In this document: positions 53,468 through 62,448 of the stretch, piece after piece | How the letters are laid out: each line of letters begins with the position of its first letter | How positions within the stretch are numbered: position 1 is the first letter of the stretch | Source: Rothia nasimurium | GTDB lineage: Bacteria; Actinomycetota; Actinomycetes; Actinomycetales; Micrococcaceae | NCBI RefSeq assembly: GCF_014217215.1 | Contig: NZ_CP056080.1 | Location: forward strand, 2,108,001 to 2,172,000 | Length of the DNA: 64,000 bases | Direction: 5' to 3' | The notes under the pieces: model-generated | The model's database searches: none | What the model was told of the DNA's origin: nothing | What the model saw: the letters and a program-made list of their open reading frames with translations, nothing else | Made by a program: the position numbers and the translations under genes

Positions 53468-54793
53468 CTACTCGGCCACAGGCGCAGGGGCACCTTTTTC
53501 TACTGACTCAGCGCTCCTGGCCGGTAGCAGCTGCAGGCCGCGCACCACCAGGTAGATAGCCACCAGCAGCCAGAGGCCAGCCAACACCCAGGCCACCTGG
53601 TATATCGTCACGAAGGCCAGCACCGCCGAAGTCGCCACCAGGCCAATCGGCCCAGCCACCTGGCTAATAGCCATAAAGATTGAGAAAGACCGGCCGCGAA
53701 TCTGCTCGGGTACGCCCTCAGTCACCAGCAGGGTCTGCAGGGGGTTCATAATACCCCCGCCCAAGCCAGAAATCCCCAAGCCCACGATGGCTAACCAGGA
53801 AGTTTCGAGCAAGGCCATGCCAAAGAAGGCCAGGGTATAGAAGACCATACCCACCACCCAGGCCCGGCGGGGGAAGGGAATAATCTTCCCCGCCACTATA
53901 CTGGTCACCATCATGCCCACGGCAAAGGCAGACATGGACGCCCCGTACAGCCCCGGCTGGTTAATCCCCTGGAAGTGGGCAGGCAGAAGCACCATCAGGT
54001 AGGGCATAACCAGGGCCATGGACAGCAGGGAATCCAGAGCCAGCAGGCGAATGACCGGGTAGCTCAGAGCCTTCTTCCAGCCCGCAAAACCCTTGAAGGG
54101 GTCCCCGGCAGGGATTTCAGGAGAGGACGCCGGGGCGTCGGCTTGCCCGTCCTCACCCGGCTGGGCGGGGGCGTCCTGCCCCTCGTTACGGACGCCCACC
54201 CCTGCCTTCTGCAGGCGCAGGGAGGCGGTCAGCGCGGCGGCGAGCAGAGAGCAAGCAGCCGTAATCCACAGAACCTGCTCAATGGGCAGGGCCGTCATCA
54301 GCACACCGGCTACAGCCGGGCCCACTAGGAAGCTGACCCCGCTCAAAGCCTGGTTCCAGCCAGAAATCTGGGCAACTTTCTTGCCCGAAGTCGCAGCCAC
54401 ATCACCCACCAGGGCGGCGCGGGCACTCATACCCGGAATATCACCCACCGCACCCAAAATACCGATGATGATGAACCAGCTCAGCGTCAGCCCAAAAACC
54501 ATATCAACCGCAATCACGGCCACCACCGACAGGCCCGAAATAATATCCGAAATCACCGACACCGGCTTACGACCCAGACTATCGACCAAGTTGCCCCCAA
54601 AATAGGCAAAAACCAGCGACGGCACCGCAATCGCAGCAGCCACGATACCCGCCGCAGCCGGGTTGCCAGTGCGTTCCAGCACCAGCCAGGGCCACACAAT
54701 ACCGGCAATAGAATTGCCCAGCATCGACAGGGCAGCAGATGATAAATAAACCCAGACGGCAGAAACCCGCCCAGCAGAAGAAGAGGTGTGCAT
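53468..54793 (-). CDS. MFS transporter, putative multidrug efflux
   Basis: This 441-residue protein has about twelve helices and the motif NLVDSLGRKPVSV between helices 2 and 3, as in drug exporters. A hydrophilic central loop is rich in Asp, Pro, Ala and Gly (DAPAQPGEDGQADAPASSPE). I chose the ATG at 54793; a -10 TAAAGT lies seven bases upstream, so it may be leaderless. Two identical 74-base repeats flank the gene, suggesting a mobile or deletable unit. The ORF that extends upstream runs through the repeat and is not credible. Confidence 0.82.
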   Translation of the reverse strand: MHTSSSAGRVSAVWVYLSSAALSMLGNSIAGIVWPWLVLERTGNPAAAGIVAAAIAVPSLVFAYFGGNLVDSLGRKPVSVISDIISGLSVVAVIAVDMVFGLTLSWFIIIGILGAVGDIPGMSARAALVGDVAATSGKKVAQISGWNQALSGVSFLVGPAVAGVLMTALPIEQVLWITAACSLLAAALTASLRLQKAGVGVRNEGQDAPAQPGEDGQADAPASSPEIPAGDPFKGFAGWKKALSYPVIRLLALDSLLSMALVMPYLMVLLPAHFQGINQPGLYGASMSAFAVGMMVTSIVAGKIIPFPRRAWVVGMVFYTLAFFGMALLETSWLAIVGLGISGLGGGIMNPLQTLLVTEGVPEQIRGRSFSIFMAISQVAGPIGLVATSAVLAFVTIYQVAWVLAGLWLLVAIYLVVRGLQLLPARSAESVEKGAPAPVAE

Positions 54794-54819
54794 ACACCAT
54801 ACTTTAGCGGAAGCACCCT

Positions 54820-54893
54820 GCCACCGAATGTGACGCCTTTTCCCGAATGTCGGGAGTAAGCCCACCCGCTCGGGAATAAGAGGCACATTCGGC
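54820..54893. repeat. 74-bp direct repeat, copy 2
   Basis: This copy is identical in sequence and orientation to 53380-53453. It lies 26 bases upstream of the MFS start codon, so it probably supplies part of its -35 region, and 82 bases upstream of the GH76 gene. Confidence 0.9.
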
Positions 54894-54975
54894 ACAGACG
54901 CACTAACCCACCCAGCCGGTAAACTAAAAACCGGCCCACACCACCGCCCACCGATGCGCCTAGGAAAGAAACGCC

Positions 54976-56238
54976 ATGCACCCCAAGCACCTGCAGCACT
55001 CACCCGACCAGCTCGCAGCGCTCACCGCCGAGCACCGCCACACCCTGGGGCAGCGGGCAGGCACAGCAGCCCACTCCGTCACGCGGCTCTTCGGGCACCG
55101 GGTCGCAGGCGTCCCCGGCACCCTGCTAGGGCGCACCCTCCACCCCGACACCCGCCGCCGCAGCCAGCGGCGCGGCGAATGGCACTACTGGTGGCAGGCC
55201 CACCTACTCGACAACCTCGTCGATGCAGGCTTCCGCCAGCTTACCGCCCCCGACGGGCAGAGCCAGGCACAAGCGTCCCTGCGCCAGGCCCGCGCGGTAC
55301 TGCGCGGCATCCAGATGCGCAACCTCGGCTCCTACCCCAACTCCTTCTACGACGACATGGCCTGGCTGACCCTGGCCTGCGAGCGCCTCAACCGGCTGGC
55401 GCTCGCGGTGGAGGGCAACGGGGATTCTGCAGCCCAGGACGCCGCCACCCGGCTGTACCGGGAACTGGCAGCTGCCTGCACCCCTGAGGTGGGTGGGGGT
55501 GCCTTCTGGTCGAAGGACCACGATTTTAAGAACACCCCGGCGACCGCTCCCATTGCCCTGGCTCTCACGCGGGCCCACCGGTATGACGAGGCTGCTGCCC
55601 TGTTGAACTGGCTGTATGCCAACCTCTTTGATGCCGAGCGCGGCCTCTACCTGGACGGGGTCAAGGTGGCCGGGCGCGGGAATCGTGCCAAGATTTCCTC
55701 GGTGGAGCGCGGCCTTTACACCTACAACCAGGGGCCGGTTCTCGTGGCCTATCTGGCGGTGCTTGATGCCGGTAAGTCTGAGCTGCTGGCGGTTGACCCG
55801 GCTGAGCATATCGCCGAGGTTTTAGCCGGTATTGACCGGGAGTTTGGCCGCGATTTTGAGGTGTCAGAGGCAGAAACCCTGCGGGTTCTAGCGACCCAGG
55901 GCGGCGGGGACGGCGGACTTTTTACCGGTATTTTGGTGCGCTATCTTGCCGAGGTTGCCACTCACGCTGCCCTGCCGCAGGGCGTGCGGGAGCAGGCGCG
56001 GGATTTCGTCCTTGCAACCGCCGAGCTCTTGTGGGACGGACGCCGCGAGTTCGACCCCGACCTGCCCATGAACGAGCTCGGTATTGACCCGACCGAGATT
56101 CGCGGTGAGGCTGTCGCGCTCTTTTCACCCGATGTCACCCGGCATATTTCTGAGGTGCTCAAGCCTGCCCAGCCGGTTGATCTGTCGACCCAGCTCCAGG
56201 CCTGGATGGTGCTAGAAGCGGCGGCGCGGGTTTTCTAG
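54976..56238 (+). CDS. Glycoside hydrolase family 76 protein
   Basis: This 420-residue protein resembles GH76 alpha-1,6-mannanases: an (alpha/alpha) barrel with the catalytic pair in YDDMAWLTLACERL near residue 126, and WWQAHLLDNLVDA near residue 72. There is no signal peptide, which suggests a cytosolic enzyme acting on imported or internal alpha-mannan oligosaccharides. AGGAAAG precedes the ATG. Confidence 0.85.
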   Translation: MHPKHLQHSPDQLAALTAEHRHTLGQRAGTAAHSVTRLFGHRVAGVPGTLLGRTLHPDTRRRSQRRGEWHYWWQAHLLDNLVDAGFRQLTAPDGQSQAQASLRQARAVLRGIQMRNLGSYPNSFYDDMAWLTLACERLNRLALAVEGNGDSAAQDAATRLYRELAAACTPEVGGGAFWSKDHDFKNTPATAPIALALTRAHRYDEAAALLNWLYANLFDAERGLYLDGVKVAGRGNRAKISSVERGLYTYNQGPVLVAYLAVLDAGKSELLAVDPAEHIAEVLAGIDREFGRDFEVSEAETLRVLATQGGGDGGLFTGILVRYLAEVATHAALPQGVREQARDFVLATAELLWDGRREFDPDLPMNELGIDPTEIRGEAVALFSPDVTRHISEVLKPAQPVDLSTQLQAWMVLEAAARVF

Positions 56239-56249
56239 GGCGGGCTGCC

Positions 56250-56348
56250 CTAACCTTCGGCCAGGTGCTCGGCTAGGGCGTCGCGGGTCTTGGTCAGCAG
56301 GCCGTGGTCGATCAGGCGCTTGATGAGCGGAGTCAGGGTGCCGCTGGC
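56250..56348 (-). pseudogene. Remnant of ohrR (MarR-family)
   Basis: The minus-strand frame here reads SGTLTPLIKRLIDHGLLTKTRD, which is the recognition-helix region of OhrR-type MarR regulators. Both the N-terminal part and the rest of the C-terminal part are missing, and the frame closes at 56250. It lies back to back with an ohr fragment. Confidence 0.6.
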
Positions 56349-56360
56349 GAGGGCGAGGGC

Positions 56361-56510
56361 TTTGGCCTGGCTGTTGAGCTTGAGGTCGTCATCCCTGAGC
56401 TTCCTCAGGACGAGGCCCAGGCGCTGGCCGACGCAGCCCACCAGGTCTGCCCCTACTCCAACGCCACCCGCGGCAACATCCCCGTGACCGTGACCGTCTC
56501 CGACGACTAA
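56361..56510 (+). pseudogene. Remnant of ohr (organic hydroperoxide resistance)
   Basis: The plus-strand frame ends with AHQVCPYSNATRGN and VTVTVSDD, the hallmark C-terminus of Ohr peroxidases with the second catalytic Cys. It is preceded by FGLAVELEVVIPEL, also Ohr-like, for about 49 residues in all. The first Cys and the N-terminal two thirds are gone. An ATG at 56304 is not a credible start. Confidence 0.72.
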
Positions 56511-56541
56511 GCTCGCACCCCACACTCGCACCGAATGTCAC

Positions 56542-56588
56542 CGAAAGCTTCATAGGTATGTGCTTCCTGCCTACCTATGAAGCTTTCG
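56542..56588. other. Perfect 17-bp hairpin before tgt
   Basis: Arms of 17 bases, beginning CGAAAGCTTCATAGG and its complement, enclose a 13-base loop. It follows the ohr remnant and precedes the tgt promoter. It may be a terminator or part of a repetitive element. Confidence 0.6.
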
Positions 56589-56648
56589 CTTGCCCTCAAG
56601 GAGCGGGACCACAGCGTCCTACCCCACTCACCCGGTAGACTTGTTCCC

Positions 56649-58178
56649 GTGCTCAATACCGAATTTTCTGATCCCACTTTTTCTTTTGAACTGGGCAACC
56701 GCCTGACTGATACCGCCCAGCCCACCGGCAAGCAGGTGGACGCCAACGGCGGCGCCTTCCAGGGGCGCACCGGCGTCATTCACACCCCGCACGGCGATAT
56801 TGCCACCCCCGCCTTCACCCCGGTGGGCACCAAGGCAACCGTCAAGGCCGTACTGCCCGAGGCCATGAAAGACCTGGGCGCCCAGGCCCTGCTGGCCAAC
56901 GCCTACCACCTCTACCTGCAACCGGGACCAGACGTCCTCGACGCCGCAGGCGGGCTGGGTAAGTTCATGAACTGGGACGGCCCCACCTTCACCGACTCCG
57001 GGGGCTTCCAGGTGATGAGCCTGGGCTCCGGCTTCAAGAAGGTCATTGATATGGGCACCGTGGCCGGGGCTACCGGCGCGGACGGCCGCCCCATCGGCGA
57101 CGACGACGTGGCGGCGGGCAAGGAACGCATGGCCCATGTGGACGACGACGGGGTCAACTTTAAGTCCCATATCAACGGCGATATTCACCGTTTCACCCCC
57201 GAGGTGTCCATGCAGGTTCAGCACCAGATTGGTGCTGACATCATGTTTGCCTTCGATGAGCTGACCACCCTCTATAACTCCCGTGCCTACCAAGAAGAGG
57301 CACTAGAGCGCACCCGTCTGTGGGCCCTGCGCTGTATTGCTGAGCACCAGCGCCTGACCGCTGAGCGGGTGGGCAAGCCCTATCAGGCCCTTTTTGGTGT
57401 GATTCAGGGGGCCCAGTATGAGGACCTGCGCCGCAAGGCCTGCCGCGATCTCGGCTCCATGCCCTTTGACGGCTTTGGCCTGGGCGGGGCGCTCGAAAAG
57501 GAAAACCTGGGCACTATCGTGCGCTGGTGCAACGAGGAGCTGCCCGAGAACAAACCCCGCCACCTGCTGGGCATTTCGGAGCCCGATGACATCTTCACCG
57601 GCATTGAAAACGGCGTCGATACCTTCGACTGTGTCTCCCCCACCCGCGTGGCCCGCAATGCGGCCGTTTACACCCCCGATGGCCGCTTCAACCTGACCAA
57701 CGCCCGCTACCGCACCGACTTCTCCCCCATCTTCGAGGGCTGCGACTGCTACACCTGTACCCACTACACCCGCGCCTACCTGCACCACCTTTTTAAGGCC
57801 GACGAGCGCCTCTCAGCGACCCTGGCCTCGATTCACAATGAGCGTTTTATTGTGAAGATGGTGGATGACGCCCGCGCGGCTATCGACTCCGGGGAATATT
57901 TCGACTACCGCGATGAGTTCTTGGGTAAGTACTACGCCAAGAAGGTTGCCCAGCAAAAGGCCCAGGAAGAAGCCGCAGCGCGTAAGGCCGCTAAGGACGC
58001 CGAGCGGGCAGCTGCCGCCCAGGCCCGCTGGGAGGCCAACATGAAGGCAAAGGCTGAGGCCGAAGCCCGCCGGGCAGCCGAGCAGGCAGCCCAGGGGCAG
58101 GACGCCGGGGCGGACGCGTCCGCGCAGGCTAAAACCGACCAGGCCGACGCCACCAAGCCCACTAGCGACGAAAAGTAG
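56649..58178 (+). CDS. tgt: tRNA-guanine transglycosylase
   Basis: Tgt exchanges G34 for a queuosine precursor or queuine in tRNAs with GUN anticodons. The 509-residue protein has the Asp of TFTDSGGFQVMSLG, FGLGGALEKENL, SPTRVARNAAVYT, and zinc ligands in CDCYTC followed by a His. The catalytic part ends near residue 420, and then a charged, Ala/Lys/Gln-rich tail of about 80 residues predicts a coiled coil or disorder. The GTG at 56649 has a -10 TAGACT seven bases upstream (leaderless). An upstream in-frame ATG at 56577 lies inside the hairpin. Confidence 0.92.
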   Translation: MLNTEFSDPTFSFELGNRLTDTAQPTGKQVDANGGAFQGRTGVIHTPHGDIATPAFTPVGTKATVKAVLPEAMKDLGAQALLANAYHLYLQPGPDVLDAAGGLGKFMNWDGPTFTDSGGFQVMSLGSGFKKVIDMGTVAGATGADGRPIGDDDVAAGKERMAHVDDDGVNFKSHINGDIHRFTPEVSMQVQHQIGADIMFAFDELTTLYNSRAYQEEALERTRLWALRCIAEHQRLTAERVGKPYQALFGVIQGAQYEDLRRKACRDLGSMPFDGFGLGGALEKENLGTIVRWCNEELPENKPRHLLGISEPDDIFTGIENGVDTFDCVSPTRVARNAAVYTPDGRFNLTNARYRTDFSPIFEGCDCYTCTHYTRAYLHHLFKADERLSATLASIHNERFIVKMVDDARAAIDSGEYFDYRDEFLGKYYAKKVAQQKAQEEAAARKAAKDAERAAAAQARWEANMKAKAEAEARRAAEQAAQGQDAGADASAQAKTDQADATKPTSDEK

Positions 58179-58181
58179 AGC

Positions 58182-58682
58182 ATGAACGACTTTAAGATTG
58201 ACGACCTCAAGCCCGAGGAAACCATCACCTACCGCCACGAGTTCGCGGCCACCCCTCAGCAGGTCTTTGAGGCTTTTACCAACCCCACTCTCTTTATCAA
58301 GTGGTTTGGGCCTGCCGGCTGGAAGATTATTCCCAACACTCTGACCCTGGAGCCGGTCATTGGCGGCCGTAAGCAGTTCGTCATGCGCCACAAGGATCAG
58401 GCTAAGTTCCAGGCCCCCATGTACATGCGCTTTGTGACCCTGGCCGAGCCTCACACCATCGAGTACCGGGAGGCCCTGCCCACCCCGTCCGGCCAGCCCT
58501 CAGACACCCTGATTGGCCTGCGCCTTGAGTTCGAGGCTGGCACCGCGGTGACCGAGGACGGCGTCGGCGAGGGCACCGTCCTTAAGCTCACCCAGGGCCC
58601 CCTACCCGCCGGTGTGCACGAGCAGACCCTGGCCTCCTGGCAGGGCTCCTTCGGCAAGCTGGCCAAGTTGCTCGCACGCTAA
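58182..58682 (+). CDS. SRPBCC / AHSA1-domain protein
   Basis: This 166-residue protein begins its AHSA1-like (Bet v 1) domain with YRHEFAATPQQVFEAFTNPTLFIKWFGP, followed by beta strands and a long C-terminal helix (LASWQGSFGKLAKLLA). Such proteins bind hydrophobic ligands; AHSA1 relatives also include activators of enzymes. It begins three bases after the tgt stop and may be co-transcribed. Function unknown. Confidence 0.83.
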   Translation: MNDFKIDDLKPEETITYRHEFAATPQQVFEAFTNPTLFIKWFGPAGWKIIPNTLTLEPVIGGRKQFVMRHKDQAKFQAPMYMRFVTLAEPHTIEYREALPTPSGQPSDTLIGLRLEFEAGTAVTEDGVGEGTVLKLTQGPLPAGVHEQTLASWQGSFGKLAKLLAR

Positions 58683-58706
58683 GCAGCTTCATTCTCTACA
58701 CCCCCG

Positions 58707-58753
58707 CAAAAGTGCACATGCCTGTCACTTTTCACAGGGCATGTGCACTTTTT
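58707..58753. terminator. Terminator, SRPBCC / thioesterase
   Basis: AAAGTGCACATGCC pairs with GGGCATGTGCACTTT, with an inner TGT/ACA. A and T runs border both arms, fitting a bidirectional terminator for converging genes. Confidence 0.85.
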
Positions 58754-58770
58754 AAAGGGCATCTACGATC

Positions 58771-59247
58771 TTAGGCCGCCAGCTGCTCCCGCTGTTCTGA
58801 ACTCAGGCGCACCAGGGAGCCGGTCTCAACGTTGAAGAAGGCCAGGGTGGTGCTGGCTGAAACGCAGTGGACGCCGGTCACCGGGTCGTACAGTTCGTAG
58901 CCAACAACCAGCGAGGCTGCCGTCACTTTACTAACCTGCATCTGCACCCGCACCGGTACCGCGCGGTAGGCCAGGGGGCTGCGGTACTTGACGTGGTTTT
59001 CAGCGACCAGGGCCTGGGTGCCGGTAGGCAGACTTTCAAAGAGGGGCAGTTGAGCGGACGCCCGCCCCGACTCCCCCGTAGAGCTCTCCCCTACCAGCGG
59101 GGCAGGTTCACCGGACGAGGGCGGCGGCCCGAAGAGGGCCACGCGGGCTTCTTCGAGCACCTGCATCATGGTCACGTTATTGACGTGGCCGTAGGCGTCC
59201 ATGTCGCCCCAGCGTAGGGGAACCTCGACCTCATAGACTGCACCCAT
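58771..59247 (-). CDS. Acyl-CoA thioesterase (4HBT hotdog fold)
   Basis: This 158-residue protein has the hotdog-fold 4HBT pattern, with LRWGDMDAYGHVNNVTMMQVLEEAR near the N-terminus containing the catalytic Asp. An insertion rich in Pro/Gly/Ser (GPPPSSGEPAPLVGESSTGES) separates it from the second half. The ATG lies two bases after the stop of the amino-acid permease, so the two genes form an operon. Confidence 0.83.
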   Translation of the reverse strand: MGAVYEVEVPLRWGDMDAYGHVNNVTMMQVLEEARVALFGPPPSSGEPAPLVGESSTGESGRASAQLPLFESLPTGTQALVAENHVKYRSPLAYRAVPVRVQMQVSKVTAASLVVGYELYDPVTGVHCVSASTTLAFFNVETGSLVRLSSEQREQLAA

Positions 59248-59249
59248 AC

Positions 59250-60695
59250 CTAGCCCCTGTCACCGCTGTGGGCCGCCACGGCGGCGTCCGCCTCAGCGAA
59301 GGCGTCCTCGTGCCCGGTGTGCACGCGCTTGACCACGCCGAAGTAAATCATGGTCAGAATCAGGAAGTAGGCGATACCCATGGTGGCCGGGGCAGCGTTG
59401 CCGGTGCGGGCGAAGAGGGCCGCCCAGATAGCCAGCAGCAGGAAGATACCCAGACCAGCGGTGATTCGCCCGCCCCACATGCGGAAGGCCGAAGAGTTAC
59501 CCTCAACCCCCTTGAAGGCGATGTAGGCCAGCAGAATCAGAACCCACACGGTGAGGGCGCAGACCATGGTCAGGGTCATCATCAGACCAAAGGCCTGGCC
59601 GGGCAGGAAGAGGGCCAGCAGAATCGCCAGCACCACGCCCGAGGTTGAGGCCCACATGGCCAGCACGGGAATACCGCCACCGCTGACGCGGGCCAGGGGC
59701 GCAGGTGCCATCTTCTCACTCGCCAGGGAGTGCAGCAGGCGGGTGCCCGCGTAGAGATTGGCGTTGGCGGCGGACAGGGCAGCAACCAGAATAATGAAGT
59801 TGGTGATGGAGGCAATGGCCGGAACACCGACTTCCGAGAAGACCAGCACGAAGGGTGAGGCTTCAACGGAGCCGTCGAGCTGGGCGGCTGACTGCCAGGG
59901 AATAATTGATACCACGATGAAGAGGGCGACCACATAGATAGTAGCCAGGCGCCACATATTCGCCTTGGTCGAGGCCCGTACTGAGCGCACCGGGTCCTTC
60001 GCTTCGGCCGCGGATATGGAGAGCATTTCGATACCGCCGAAGGAGAACATGACCACCGCGAGTGAGAGCCAGACCCCGTGGAAGCCGGTGGGCATGAAGC
60101 CCCCGTCGTTGGTCAGGTTGGCGATGCCGGTGGCCTCGTGACCGGGGAAACCCACGAAGACCAGGGCCAGGCCCACCAGCACGAAGAGCAGCAGGGCAAT
60201 GACCTTGATGGAGGACAGGAAGAACTCCATGGTGCCAAAGTACTTGACCGAGCGGATGTTCAGCAGCACGATCACCGCACCAAAGAGCACGATACCCACC
60301 CACAGGGGCAGGGAGGGCCACCAGTACTGCAGGTAGGTGGCAACCGCGACCAGCTCAATACCGGTGATAATGGCGGTGACGGTCCAGTAGGCCCAGCGGG
60401 TCAGGTAGCCGGCGTAGGGGCCCAGGTAGCGGCCAGCGATGGAGCCGAAGCCACCGCGCACCGGGTAGCGAACGGCCATTTCACCGGTAGAAGCGGCAAT
60501 AATGGCGGCGACCAGGGAGCCGATAGCGTAGGCCAGAATAACGGCCGGGCCTGCCAGGGCAATAGCGCCTGAGGAGCCCAAAAAGAGGCCGGTACCCAGG
60601 GCCGAGCCCAGCACAATCATGGTCATCTGCCCGTGCGTGAGTGAGCGTTTGAGGGTGGTCGCCTGGGCCTGCCCCTGCGAAGGTGTGTGTGCCAC
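59250..60695 (-). CDS. Amino-acid permease, APC family (copy A)
   Basis: This 481-residue protein has about twelve helices and the APC pattern LGSALGTGLFLGSSGAIALAGP at the start, with the GGIEMLSISAAEAKDP segment near helix 6. It resembles GABA/aromatic/asparagine-type permeases. The start is GTG with AAGG upstream. It is very similar to copy B just upstream on the same strand, suggesting a tandem duplication. Confidence 0.87.
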   Translation of the reverse strand: MAHTPSQGQAQATTLKRSLTHGQMTMIVLGSALGTGLFLGSSGAIALAGPAVILAYAIGSLVAAIIAASTGEMAVRYPVRGGFGSIAGRYLGPYAGYLTRWAYWTVTAIITGIELVAVATYLQYWWPSLPLWVGIVLFGAVIVLLNIRSVKYFGTMEFFLSSIKVIALLLFVLVGLALVFVGFPGHEATGIANLTNDGGFMPTGFHGVWLSLAVVMFSFGGIEMLSISAAEAKDPVRSVRASTKANMWRLATIYVVALFIVVSIIPWQSAAQLDGSVEASPFVLVFSEVGVPAIASITNFIILVAALSAANANLYAGTRLLHSLASEKMAPAPLARVSGGGIPVLAMWASTSGVVLAILLALFLPGQAFGLMMTLTMVCALTVWVLILLAYIAFKGVEGNSSAFRMWGGRITAGLGIFLLLAIWAALFARTGNAAPATMGIAYFLILTMIYFGVVKRVHTGHEDAFAEADAAVAAHSGDRG

Positions 60696-60746
60696 GGTAA
60701 GCCTTACTGTGAGAAAACGTCGTGTGCGATAGCGGTGTTAATACGC

Positions 60747-60801
60747 GGACGCCGGTGCGCAGCTCCCCTGCCGGGTGGCGGGGAGCGGGCTACCGGCGTC
60801 C
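60747..60801 (-). terminator. Hairpin after permease copy B
   Basis: GGACGCCGGT (60747-60756) pairs with ACCGGCGTCC (60792-60801), enclosing AGCTCCCC/GGGGAGC. The T-run is weak. Confidence 0.55.
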
Positions 60802-60823
60802 TTGTGTAGACCTGCTACTGATT

Positions 60824-62281
60824 TTAGCGCTGTTTGGTGCCGTCGACGACGGGCACCTGGGTAGTGACGGTACGGACCTCTTCAAAGGCGTCGTCTGAGG
60901 TGCTGATGTTCTTGTTGACACCAGCGAAGTAGATGACGGTGATCAGGCCGAAGAAGCCTAGACCCAACAAGACGGAGGGAATCATCGAACCGCCGGCGAA
61001 GAACATGGCGATGAAGGTGGCGATCACGCCGGTCAGGCCAACCGCTGCGGTGGCGGAGCCGCCGAAGACGCGGAAGGGGGAGGCGTCGCCTTCAACCTTC
61101 TTGTAGGCCATGTAAGACAGTAGGATCATGGACCAGACCATCAGCACGCAGACGGTCACCAGGGCCATCATGTAGCCGAAGATTCCGCCGACGCCCGAGA
61201 TTGCCATAATCATGGCGACCACGGCACCCAGGGATGAGACGGTCAGTGCCAGGGTGGGGATGCCCGAGGAGCTGGTGCGGGAGAGCACCTTGGGTGCCAT
61301 GCCCTCGTGGCCTAGGGCGTGCAGTAGGCGGGTGGCGGCGTAGAGGGCGGCGTTTGCGCCGGAGAGGGCTGCGGTCATCAGGATGAAGTTGGTGATACCG
61401 CCGATGTAGGGAATACCCAGTTCGGTGAAGACCATGACGAAGGGGGAACCTTCGATGTCCTTACCCAGGGCGGCGGCGCTGGTCCAGGGGATGATGGCGA
61501 CCACGATGAAGAGGGAGAGCACGTAGAAGGTAGCCAGGCGCCACATCATGGCCTTAGCTGAGGAGCGCACGGAGCGGACCGGGTCCTTAGCTTCTGCCGC
61601 TGAAATGGAGATCAGCTCGATACCGCCGAAGGAGAACATGACCACGGCCAGGGCAATCCAGATGGAGGAAAGGCCGTTGGGCATGAAGCCGCCGTGGGCG
61701 GTGAGGTTGGAGACGCCGGTGGCGTCCTGGCCGGGCAGACCGAAGAAGACTAGGGCCAGGCCGAAGATGATGAAGAGGACGACCGCGCTCACCTTGATCG
61801 AGGACAGGAAGAATTCCACCACACCGAAGGATTTGACGCTGGTCAGGTTGAGCACGAAGATCGCACCGCCCGCGATGAGCACCCAGGCCCAGAGGGGGAC
61901 GTTGGGGTACCAGTAGGCCATGTAGGCACCGACGGCTACGACCTCGGCACCGGCTAGGGTTACGGTGGTCATCCAGTAGGCCCAGCGGGTCAGGTAGCCC
62001 GCGTAGGGGCTGAGGAACTTACCGGCGATGGTGCCAAAGCCGCCGCGTACGGGGTAGCGCACGGCCATTTCACCGGCGCAGGCACCGATGATAGCGGCAA
62101 TCAGTGAGCCGATGGCGTAGGAGACGATGACGGCCGGGCCCGCGATAGAGATAGCTGCGCCGGAGCCCAAAAAGAGGCCGGTACCCACGGCGAGGCCGAG
62201 GGCAATCATGGTGAGCTGGCCGTGGGAGAGGGCGCGGCTGAGGTTGCCGCCCTCCTGCTGGCCGGTGGTGGTTGATGCCAC
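60824..62281 (-). CDS. Amino-acid permease, APC family (copy B)
   Basis: This 485-residue paralog of copy A has the start LSHGQLTMIALGLAVGTGLFLGSGAAI, the GGIELISISAAEAKDP segment and about twelve helices. I chose the GTG at 62281 because GGGAGGG lies six bases before it; the open frame extends six codons further. It probably transports a different amino acid from copy A. Confidence 0.87.
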   Translation of the reverse strand: MASTTTGQQEGGNLSRALSHGQLTMIALGLAVGTGLFLGSGAAISIAGPAVIVSYAIGSLIAAIIGACAGEMAVRYPVRGGFGTIAGKFLSPYAGYLTRWAYWMTTVTLAGAEVVAVGAYMAYWYPNVPLWAWVLIAGGAIFVLNLTSVKSFGVVEFFLSSIKVSAVVLFIIFGLALVFFGLPGQDATGVSNLTAHGGFMPNGLSSIWIALAVVMFSFGGIELISISAAEAKDPVRSVRSSAKAMMWRLATFYVLSLFIVVAIIPWTSAAALGKDIEGSPFVMVFTELGIPYIGGITNFILMTAALSGANAALYAATRLLHALGHEGMAPKVLSRTSSSGIPTLALTVSSLGAVVAMIMAISGVGGIFGYMMALVTVCVLMVWSMILLSYMAYKKVEGDASPFRVFGGSATAAVGLTGVIATFIAMFFAGGSMIPSVLLGLGFFGLITVIYFAGVNKNISTSDDAFEEVRTVTTQVPVVDGTKQR

Positions 62282-62448
62282 GGGTGCCCTCCCTTTCAAG
62301 AGAGTGTGGTGTATGCAATGAACCGAAAGTTTACACAGGTTTTCTGAGGGAAAACCGGTCTTCAGTGCTCACCATTGTGCAGTGAGAGACGCATCACCCT
62401 CTTGGTGGCAGGTGCAGGGCACTTGGCGGGCAGTGCGCAGTACTCGCC

